Source: Chloroflexota bacterium
Lineage (GTDB): Bacteria > Chloroflexota > Anaerolineae > Promineifilales > Promineifilaceae
DNA: 14,518 nt
Assembly: GCA_024223125.1 (NCBI GenBank)
Contig: JAAEOP010000117.1
Coordinates: 1 to 14,518, forward strand
Reading direction: 5' to 3'
A program made the translations under genes and the position numbers. Shown here piece by piece: positions 1 through 6,050 of this stretch. Positions within the stretch are counted from its first letter, which is position 1. The number at the start of each line of letters is the position of its first letter. The notes beneath the pieces were generated by a model, which was not told where the DNA came from, did no database searches, and was given only the letters and a program-made list of their open reading frames with translations.

Positions 1-1
1 G

Positions 2-202
2 CAGGGGCCGATTCGGGTACGAATTTTGCATGTGGGAGACCCGGTGACGATTGATGGAATTTGGTTACGGGCGCAGTTGGCCGCGGCCGCAGCTCGCCGT
101 ACCCCTCTATTACAAACCAACAGTATTGGCCATGCTCTGGATCATCCCATCACCTTCCGGGAAGGCGCTTATCTGAAATGTTTGTTTGCATCTGTTCCAT
201 AA
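2..202 (+). CDS. 3' end of an unrecognised plus-strand gene (partial)
   Basis: The frame beginning at base 2 is open from the window edge to a TAA at 200-202, giving the last 66 residues of a protein whose start lies upstream. The tail contains RVRILHVGDPVTIDGIWLRA, then an Ala-rich stretch, and ends with LKCLFASVP. I do not recognise the family. The 'GDPVTIDG' wording is common in small beta-barrel domains but is too weak for an assignment. The gene converges on the minus-strand membrane protein that ends at 301. Bases 203-300 between them hold one ACGGCCGT palindrome (234-241) and no hairpin that I could find. Confidence 0.5.
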   Translation, partial: QGPIRVRILHVGDPVTIDGIWLRAQLAAAAARRTPLLQTNSIGHALDHPITFREGAYLKCLFASVP

Positions 203-300
203 TTTGCACATCGCCCGACATTGTCTGGGGTAAACGGCCGTAATCAAATACCACTACAATTCCATATCAGATTCTTGCACAACAAGCGACGGGAAGATTA

Positions 301-2832
301 TTAACAAAGAGAAACACAAAGAGTAATGGTGGTTAAGGGGTAAGCGGCATTGGGGTAGGGTTGGCCGGCGGCATTAGTCAGGGGCAGGCGTTCGCCGCTG
401 TCGGGATGGTAGAGGCCCAGCCAGACATGGTATTGGCCGGGGGGAAGGCTGCCAATTTCCAGGGAAACGGGGTCGGGAATGTATTCGCCAGGTTGCCACC
501 AATGGGTAGGGTAGCTCCAATTTTGGGGCAGGAAGTCCAGTTGGGCAACCAGTTCCCCCGTTTCGGCGTCGGTGAGGTGCAGGAAGATTTTGTAGGAAAT
601 GTCGCTGGATTGTAGAGCATGCCAGTAAAGGGTGAATTCTAGTTGATCTGTGCGTTGGTTCAGGTCGTACCCTTCTAAATTGAAGAGGTCTTGCCAGTGG
701 GCATCGGCCGTTTTAGAAGATTGTGGCGGTTTAAAAGTGCGGGTTAATTCTTGCAGGGTGAAGTCGGTGAGAACGGCCGTCTCCCCCACCATTTCCCCCA
801 ATTCATCTTGCAAGCTAAACGTCAGTTGGTAATCTCCGGCCGGCCAATCGGGCTGCATTTGGAAGAGATGTTGTGTCCACATGATTTCATTCTCGTCCCA
901 TTGGGATGTGGGCCGGTCAGGAGCCAGTAAGTCACAGCGAGCGGTAAGGGTGTGGGTGTTGTTTTCCAGGTTCAGGCAAACTGTGACATCATCTGGCAGC
1001 GGGCTGCGGCCGCCCCACCAGGCATCTACCAATACCCAGCCGCCTTGTATAGATTGGGTGGGGGTGATAACCGTGCGAATGAGGCCGAATTGGGATTGGC
1101 CGTCGGCCGTTTGCACCATCGGTTGTGCCAGACTGAATTTTTCATCCAGGACGGCCGGAGCAGTTTTATAGACGATAATATCCTCATCTTCAAAATCGGG
1201 TGTGACTGTCAGCCAACTGCGCCAGGCAGCTTCATGGGAATCGCGCAAGAAGCGTTTGTGCAGCACCACGTAGCGAATATCGGCTTCGGCCAGCAATTGC
1301 ATTTGATGGGAAATGTCGCCCACATTTGGCGGTGGCAGGCGGGTTTCATAACTGTCGGCCAGCATGGGAATGCTTTTGATAAAGTCGAACGCCTGGCGGG
1401 GAGGACGAGAGACATGACCTTCGATGAGCGGCCGTTTATGGGTAAACTGGTAAAACATATACGTCTTATCATACATCTGGCGCATGTGCATGGGGATGTC
1501 CACAATGGCAAAGTCGCCTGGTTCCTGAGCGATTTCTGCATACCAGTCAGGGGTGGTCAGCGGCAGAGAGGGAAAGGTGATGATGTATTCAAAGAGGATG
1601 AGGAGGGAGAGGACGGCCGTGACCCATTTGGCGTGCCCCGCCACCCAACGCACCCGCAGCAATACCGTTACCCCTAACCCGACCAACACAGCGACTGGAA
1701 TACTGAGAATGACATTCAGCCGCTCTGGGTGGCGGATGGCTTGGGCGATGAAAAAATTTTGAATGAGGGTGTAGGGCAGGGGGAAAAAGACACGGCCGTT
1801 GATGACTAGATTTGGCCCCAGTGTGAGAATGATGTAGGCGACGGCCGCTAGCAGCCAGAAACGAGCCTTATGCCAGGCGCCTATGAAACCAATGACAGCC
1901 AGAATGATTGTTGTAAAGCCCAAAAAAGCGACATAGTTCAGATTGCCCGCCAGCTGCCGCGACCAATAAAATCCCAAACTGCCCCACAGTGGATGGTAAC
2001 GGCTGGGTACTAAAAATTCCCACAAATCAGTAACCAGAAGATACTCATCTACAAATAAATCACGGGGATGGGCACGGGTGAATTGGGCTGCCACCAGCGG
2101 TAGGATGAGGGGCAGCAAGAAGAGGGTGGTCAGACCGCCAATCAACAGTAGCAGTTTGAATGTATGCCAAGTACGGGAGGGTTTATAGGCAATGAGGGCG
2201 TACAAAACGTACAATCCCACCAACGGCGAAGCCATAATTAACACCTGCCAGCGAGCGATGCCGGTGAGAATGAGAAAAAGGGAAACGAGGAGGGCGTCAC
2301 GAGTGCGGCCGTGAGCAAACATCCGTCGCAAATACAACAAGACCATTGGAACCCAGGTGATAAAAATCAGGTTAGGATGATCCTGGTGGCTCATTGTAAA
2401 CGGCCAAAAGGCACAAACCAATCCGGCCACAAACGCGGCCAGGTCAGATTCTGTCACTTCTCGTGCCAACAAAAATGTTGTCAGGCCGTTTAGAGTCAAT
2501 ACCCCAATATGGATTAGTGTGTAAGCGGCCGCTCCGCCAATCAACGTTTGTAGGGGCAGCCAGACGGCTATATTCAACCAGGCGATATTGTGAAAAATGA
2601 GGGTGGTTCCATTGGGGTAAAAGAGCATCTCTGTGTAAAACGGGGATCGGCCGGCCAGGAGCGATTCCTTGATCCACTCAAACGTCCATAAATGCACAAA
2701 CGAATCCCCTACCAAACCAGGGATATGGGTTCCCAACTGGGCAGCCAGGGGCCAGGTCATCACTATTGTTAACCCGGCATAAATTAACCAGACAGTAAAC
2801 GGTGTGCGGATTCGTTTCATGTGGGGCGTCAT
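301..2832 (-). CDS. Large polytopic membrane protein, GT-C glycosyltransferase-like
   Basis: The 843-residue protein is highly hydrophobic in its first half, with roughly ten to twelve predicted membrane segments (for example about residues 12-33, 81-97, 130-146, 181-215, 228-250, 300-320, 326-345, 380-395 and 404-420). An acidic residue follows the first segment (PGLVGDSFVHLW, D43), as expected for the first extracytoplasmic loop of GT-C sugar transferases that use polyprenyl-phosphate sugars. From about residue 430 the protein is soluble and contains DIPMHMRQMYDKTYMFYQF, then two beta-rich domains (about 570-700 and 710-840) likely outside the membrane. I infer a role in cell-surface glycan or glycoprotein assembly; donor and acceptor are unknown. 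Starts at 2832 and 2820 are both possible and neither has a clear Shine-Dalgarno. A hairpin ends six bases upstream of 2832. It is the last gene of the minus-strand array. Confidence 0.72.
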   Translation of the reverse strand: MTPHMKRIRTPFTVWLIYAGLTIVMTWPLAAQLGTHIPGLVGDSFVHLWTFEWIKESLLAGRSPFYTEMLFYPNGTTLIFHNIAWLNIAVWLPLQTLIGGAAAYTLIHIGVLTLNGLTTFLLAREVTESDLAAFVAGLVCAFWPFTMSHQDHPNLIFITWVPMVLLYLRRMFAHGRTRDALLVSLFLILTGIARWQVLIMASPLVGLYVLYALIAYKPSRTWHTFKLLLLIGGLTTLFLLPLILPLVAAQFTRAHPRDLFVDEYLLVTDLWEFLVPSRYHPLWGSLGFYWSRQLAGNLNYVAFLGFTTIILAVIGFIGAWHKARFWLLAAVAYIILTLGPNLVINGRVFFPLPYTLIQNFFIAQAIRHPERLNVILSIPVAVLVGLGVTVLLRVRWVAGHAKWVTAVLSLLILFEYIITFPSLPLTTPDWYAEIAQEPGDFAIVDIPMHMRQMYDKTYMFYQFTHKRPLIEGHVSRPPRQAFDFIKSIPMLADSYETRLPPPNVGDISHQMQLLAEADIRYVVLHKRFLRDSHEAAWRSWLTVTPDFEDEDIIVYKTAPAVLDEKFSLAQPMVQTADGQSQFGLIRTVITPTQSIQGGWVLVDAWWGGRSPLPDDVTVCLNLENNTHTLTARCDLLAPDRPTSQWDENEIMWTQHLFQMQPDWPAGDYQLTFSLQDELGEMVGETAVLTDFTLQELTRTFKPPQSSKTADAHWQDLFNLEGYDLNQRTDQLEFTLYWHALQSSDISYKIFLHLTDAETGELVAQLDFLPQNWSYPTHWWQPGEYIPDPVSLEIGSLPPGQYHVWLGLYHPDSGERLPLTNAAGQPYPNAAYPLTTITLCVSLC

Positions 2833-2837
2833 TGGGG

Positions 2838-2870
2838 AGATTGGTTCAATTTGCCAGATTGAACCAATCT
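2838..2870 (-). repeat. Intergenic hairpin, 13-bp perfect stem
   Basis: AGATTGGTTCAAT (2838-2850) and its exact complement (2858-2870) flank a 7-base loop. The hairpin fills most of the 45-base gap between the SDR stop and the membrane-protein start. In the direction of transcription it is followed by CCCC rather than a run of T, so it does not look like a classical intrinsic terminator. It lies where the ribosome binding site of the next gene should be. Confidence 0.8.
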
Positions 2871-2877
2871 ATAATTC

Positions 2878-3699
2878 CTAAATGCCTCTTCCGCCAGTAA
2901 CTTCCAGTGTGTGGCCAGTGATGTAGGCAGCCAGGGGGGAAGCCATCAGCAAAATGCCGCCGGCCGCTTCTTCTGGCGAGCCGGTGCGGCCTAATGGAAT
3001 GAGCATGGGGGCCATCTGGCGTAAGTTATCGGGGATGCCCATGGCTAATTCTTGTCCGGCGACGGTGATGGTTTCCCCTTTTTCTTTAGCTTGGGTCATG
3101 CGGGTGTCAATAAAACCAAAGGCAACGGCGTTGCAGCGGATGCCAAATGTACCCCACTCTTTGGCCACCGTTTTAGTCAGACCAACAATGCCCATTTTGC
3201 TGGTGGCATAGTTGGCCTGGCCGATGTTGCCGTGCAGTCCAGAGGTAGAGGAAACGTTGATGATGCAGCGCGGCTCCATTGGCCCACCGGCCCGTTTTTC
3301 TGCTTTGGCCGGTTCGCGCATGTGAGGGGCGACGGCACGAATCATGCGGAAGGGGGCGGTGGCGTGAATGTTTAAGACGGCCTGCCACTGCTCGTCTGAC
3401 ATTTTGTGCAACATGCCGTCCCAGGTGAAACCGGCATTGTTGACGAGGATGTTGATTTTGCCATAAGTGTCTACGGCCGTTTGCATCAACTGTGCCGGAA
3501 AATCTGTATTGGTGACGCTGCCGGGCACGGCCGTGGCTTCCCCCCCAGCCGTTTTTATCTCGGACACAACGGCCGCACATGGTTCCCCGTCCAGATCATT
3601 GACAACAACTTTGGCCCCATATTGGGCGAATAATTTAGCGGCGGAGGCGCCAATGCCCCGCCCCGCTCCAGTTACAACGGCTACTTGGTTCTTAAACAT
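2878..3699 (-). CDS. Short-chain dehydrogenase/reductase (FabG / 3-hydroxyacyl-CoA dehydrogenase type)
   Basis: This is a 273-residue classical SDR. Visible motifs are the cofactor loop TGAGRGIG (10-17), acidic residues after beta-2 (D35, D37; compatible with NAD(H) preference, inference), NNAG (87-90), N110, catalytic S151, and YATSK with Y164 and K168. The C-terminus is HTLEVTGGRGI, typical of FabG-like enzymes. It probably interconverts 3-oxoacyl and 3-hydroxyacyl thioesters in the cytoplasm. A short Lys/Arg-rich insertion (about 130-145) precedes the active-site serine strand. The start at 3699 is supported by GAGGAA at 3706-3711, six bases upstream. The enoyl-CoA hydratase 2 gene two genes upstream supplies the activity fused to an SDR in peroxisomal multifunctional enzyme type 2, so the pair may act in the same acyl-CoA pathway. 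A fatty-acid-synthesis FabG role cannot be excluded. Confidence 0.88.
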   Translation of the reverse strand: MFKNQVAVVTGAGRGIGASAAKLFAQYGAKVVVNDLDGEPCAAVVSEIKTAGGEATAVPGSVTNTDFPAQLMQTAVDTYGKINILVNNAGFTWDGMLHKMSDEQWQAVLNIHATAPFRMIRAVAPHMREPAKAEKRAGGPMEPRCIINVSSTSGLHGNIGQANYATSKMGIVGLTKTVAKEWGTFGIRCNAVAFGFIDTRMTQAKEKGETITVAGQELAMGIPDNLRQMAPMLIPLGRTGSPEEAAGGILLMASPLAAYITGHTLEVTGGRGI

Positions 3700-3711
3700 T
3701 TTTTATTCCTC

Positions 3712-3759
3712 AGACTGGTGAGGTTGGCAACCGGAGGTGGCTTGAAACCTCACCGGTCT
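3712..3759 (-). repeat. Intergenic hairpin, 14-bp stem with one mismatch
   Basis: AGACTGGTGAGGTT (3712-3725) pairs with AACCTCACCGGTCT (3746-3759) with one mismatch; the loop is 20 bases. It occupies the gap between the stop of the 221-residue gene and the Shine-Dalgarno of the SDR gene, with no T-run after it. Confidence 0.7.
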
Positions 3760-3765
3760 TGGTCG

Positions 3766-4431
3766 TTACTCAAAATCAACTGTACTATCGGGATCATATC
3801 CCGCATCTATATCAAAAGGACCAGGGATCTGGATTAGCGTATGATAATTTCCCTGTCCCACGTTCCTATCCAGGGTTCGTATAACGCGATCTACATTGTC
3901 GTACGGACCAGAGATAAAGAAGGGTTGCCCATCCTTGCCCAGCGGAATATCTACATGGCAATTTTCAGGATTCGTATCCCCCAAAACCATATTGGCTAAC
4001 TTGATGTCTTTATTGGGCTTGAAACCTAGACTGGCGGCATATTTGACAGCTTCATCTACCACTTTGGCGGCAAAGTCAAGGTCGCAGCGCATCATTGGCT
4101 GGCTTCTTTTAAGCCGGGTTACTAACTCTTTTTCATATTCAGATTTGGAGGAGAAGAGAGATGCGTAAGCGTTCTTTACCCCCAGACAGCCCAGGTCAAC
4201 CAAAAAGACGCCGGCCGCTACCTGACCTTGGGGTGAACGGCGGGCCACGCAAAGTTGAAAGATTTCTCCGGGGCGCTCCCACTCCGCACCAATTAGACAT
4301 TCCAGTAAAGGCCAGGATGCGGCGCCACGCAGCGCTGCCGTCGCGCCATAATCAAAACCAAAGGATGACTTTCTTTTCTTCTGTGTTTTCTTCCGGCTTC
4401 TTTTTCGTAAATGTTTTTTCGATCTGCTCAT
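3766..4431 (-). CDS. Conserved protein of unknown function with strongly basic N-terminus
   Basis: The 221-residue product begins MSRSKKHLRKRSRKKTQKK, so Arg and Lys make up most of the first 22 residues. This is compatible with nucleic-acid or ribosome contact but proves nothing. A globular part follows, with FLVDLGCLGVKNAYA at about residues 77-91 and a C-terminal block containing LGDTNPENCHVDIPLGKDGQ and FFISGPYDNVDRVIRTL. I cannot name the family. The start is placed at 4431 because AAGGA lies at 4438-4442 with a six-base spacer. A longer frame reaching 4503 would translate the upstream hairpin and has no such signal. It sits between the hydratase and dehydrogenase genes, separated from each by a hairpin-filled gap. 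No signal peptide or membrane segment is visible. Confidence 0.75.
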   Translation of the reverse strand: MSRSKKHLRKRSRKKTQKKRKSSFGFDYGATAALRGAASWPLLECLIGAEWERPGEIFQLCVARRSPQGQVAAGVFLVDLGCLGVKNAYASLFSSKSEYEKELVTRLKRSQPMMRCDLDFAAKVVDEAVKYAASLGFKPNKDIKLANMVLGDTNPENCHVDIPLGKDGQPFFISGPYDNVDRVIRTLDRNVGQGNYHTLIQIPGPFDIDAGYDPDSTVDFE

Positions 4432-4458
4432 AAGTTTTCCTTTTGTAAATAGTGGTTG

Positions 4459-4504
4459 GTTGCTGGTGGCTGGTGGATAGGACAAACGTCCAGCCACCAG
4501 CAAC
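4459..4504 (-). repeat. Intergenic hairpin, 15-bp perfect stem
   Basis: GTTGCTGGTGGCTGG (4459-4473) and its exact complement (4490-4504) flank a 16-base loop. The right arm touches the last base of the hydratase stop codon and the left arm ends 17 bases before the Shine-Dalgarno of the next gene. The left arm sits in a TGG-rich low-complexity stretch (about 4451-4476). No T-run follows in the direction of transcription. Confidence 0.8.
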
Positions 4505-5379
4505 TATTCGCCACCTAAGATAACGGCCGCATGAGACAAAACCATTATATCTCGTTCTTTCACTTTGGTTTGGAAAAGGATACGGCCGTCTGGTTGCGAC
4601 CACATTTCGGTGACGGCCGTTTCTCCCGGAAAGAAATGCTTGTTAAAGCGTACTTTGACACTTTTGAGACGGGCGGGATCATTCTCGCCAAACTGTTTCA
4701 GTACTGCGCGGGCGGCAAAACCAAATGTACAGAGGCCATGCAAAATCGGCCGTTCATAACCACCAACGGCCGCCATTTGCGGGTCAGCGTGCAAGGGATT
4801 GGCATCGCGGGATGAAAGGCGGTACAGCAGGGCTTGATTGGGTTGGGTTGGCTGCTCGCTGACGGCATCTGGGGGACGGTCGGGCGGCAGATTGATTTGT
4901 TGGGATGGCCCCCGTTCGCCACCAAAACTGCCAATGCCGCGAATGAAAGCGGAAAGCTGGTTGAAGGCGATTTCGTTTCCCTGTTCATCCACGCTGGAGA
5001 TGTCCAGAATGATGAGAGCGCCCGATCCTTTGTCATAAATTTGGCTGATGTGGGTGTGGTTGGTGAGGGTGGCGGCGGTGGGCAGCGGCCGTTTCACTTC
5101 CATATAATGTTCCCCGTGCAGCAACATCATGGGGTTAAATTCTAAACCAGGCACGTTTAGAATTTCCCACATATTTGCAAAAGGAAGCACGACGGGGAAT
5201 GTGGGGAAAGGAGTAAAGCCGGAGCCATTCAGTTCGTACACGTACTTTAATTCTTCTGGATCAGTCGGGTCGGCGGCCGCGCCAATCGAAAGCCCATACA
5301 GGCTGACATCACCTTCGTCGTATTTGAACTCGGCTGGCTCAAAGCAATAGCCTAATGCTTTGGACAAATCTACAGCCAT
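4504..5379 (-). CDS. Enoyl-CoA hydratase 2 / MaoC-type 3-hydroxyacyl-CoA dehydratase (double hotdog)
   Basis: The 291-residue protein has the length of a two-hotdog hydratase 2 unit. The C-terminal half carries the signature YRLSSRDANPLHADP at 186-200, with catalytic D192, N194 and H197, followed by GGYERPILHGLCTFGFAAR. This closely follows the hydratase 2 domain of eukaryotic multifunctional enzyme type 2 as I remember it. The N-terminal half (about 1-150) is the degenerate hotdog that binds the acyl chain. The enzyme should hydrate trans-2-enoyl-CoA to (R)-3-hydroxyacyl-CoA. The start is the ATG at 5379 because AGAGG lies at 5385-5389 with a five-base spacer; a GTG six bases further upstream would abut that site. 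The stop is TAG at 4504. It lies between MazG and the basic unknown protein, with the SDR further down. Confidence 0.88.
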   Translation of the reverse strand: MAVDLSKALGYCFEPAEFKYDEGDVSLYGLSIGAAADPTDPEELKYVYELNGSGFTPFPTFPVVLPFANMWEILNVPGLEFNPMMLLHGEHYMEVKRPLPTAATLTNHTHISQIYDKGSGALIILDISSVDEQGNEIAFNQLSAFIRGIGSFGGERGPSQQINLPPDRPPDAVSEQPTQPNQALLYRLSSRDANPLHADPQMAAVGGYERPILHGLCTFGFAARAVLKQFGENDPARLKSVKVRFNKHFFPGETAVTEMWSQPDGRILFQTKVKERDIMVLSHAAVILGGE

Positions 5380-5394
5380 CTTCACCTCTTAATG

Positions 5395-5433
5395 GGTAAT
5401 TAGGTAATTGAGGCAGTGAATTACCTAATTACC
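5395..5433 (-). repeat. Intergenic hairpin, 15-bp perfect stem built of GGTAATT words
   Basis: GGTAATTAGGTAATT (5395-5409) and its exact complement (5419-5433) flank a 9-base loop. Each arm is itself a tandem of two GGTAATT words. The element fills the gap between the MazG stop and the hydratase Shine-Dalgarno, with no T-run after it. Confidence 0.8.
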
Positions 5434-5439
5434 TAATAA

Positions 5440-5775
5440 TTACTTGAGTTTGGGATTATTGATATGACGATCCTTATCGCGCACGGTTTTCTTTTTCATG
5501 TTTTGCTGGAAGGCAGCCGTCAAGTCTACCCCGGTTTGGTTGGCGATGCCGATGAGAACAAATAAGACATCGGCTATCTCATCGGCTAGATTGACATCTT
5601 CATCCGAGTTCTTGAAGCTTTGATCGCCGTACAGCCGGGACATGAGCCGGGCTACTTCGCCGACTTCTTCCATGAGTACAGCCATGTTGGTCAACTCCGA
5701 ATAGTAACGCACACCGATAGTGCGTATCCACTCATCTACAATTTCCTGACATTCACGTAAGCTGATTTCAGACAT
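5440..5775 (-). CDS. MazG-like nucleotide pyrophosphohydrolase
   Basis: This is a 111-residue all-helical protein of the MazG superfamily (Pfam MazG, PF03819), close to the usual size for single-domain members. The two metal-binding motifs are visible: MEEVGEVARLM (E36, E37, E40) and ADEIADVLFVL (E66, D69). Members hydrolyse NTPs or dNTPs, often non-canonical ones, to the monophosphate plus pyrophosphate in the cytoplasm. The substrate here cannot be read from sequence. I place the start at the ATG at 5775 (MSEISLRECQEIVDEW), which fits the family length. An in-frame TTG at 5811 would add 12 residues; neither start has a clear Shine-Dalgarno. It is the first gene of the minus-strand array and is divergent from the DUF4157 gene, so promoters for both should lie in 5776-6050. 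Confidence 0.88.
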   Translation of the reverse strand: MSEISLRECQEIVDEWIRTIGVRYYSELTNMAVLMEEVGEVARLMSRLYGDQSFKNSDEDVNLADEIADVLFVLIGIANQTGVDLTAAFQQNMKKKTVRDKDRHINNPKLK

Positions 5776-5963
5776 AGCGCTAATCGTAATTCGCCTGGGG
5801 AAAATCGTCAAATAGATTGGCTTTGTGTGTTTATTACACTATTATTTTGGCCCTTGTAATCTGGAATGGGTATTATTATTAAGTAATTATCAATAACCTA
5901 ATGCCCTCGGCCGTTTTGCTAACATTATCATTTGATTTGACAGGGACAGAATGAATGACTCTA

Positions 5964-5993
5964 TTGACCTCTCTTGGATTGATATGATATAAA
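5964..5993 (+). promoter_or_regulatory. Candidate sigma-70-type promoter for the DUF4157 gene
   Basis: TTGACC (5964-5969) and TATAAA (5988-5993) are spaced by 18 bases. Each differs from consensus at one position, and together they would give a leader of about 50 bases before the ATG at 6051. The surrounding divergent gap (5776-6050) is AT-rich from about 5830 to 5900. On the minus strand a much weaker candidate for the MazG direction (TTACAA, 17 bases, TAATAA) can be seen around 5840-5870. No operator symmetry was recognised. Confidence 0.45.
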
Positions 5994-6050
5994 TAGCGTC
6001 AACTTTTATCCTTTCTCCTTGAAGATAAATCGTCATGCAGGTTTTGCCCC

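Noticed and set aside
952..1677. 241-codon plus-strand open frame opposite the membrane-protein gene
   Set aside because: It lies entirely antisense to a well-supported coding region, and its translation shows no recognisable domain or hydrophobicity pattern. It is explained as an overlap shadow.
4432..4503. N-terminal extension of the basic unknown protein by 24 residues
   Set aside because: The extension translates the intergenic hairpin, while a good Shine-Dalgarno directly precedes the ATG at 4431.
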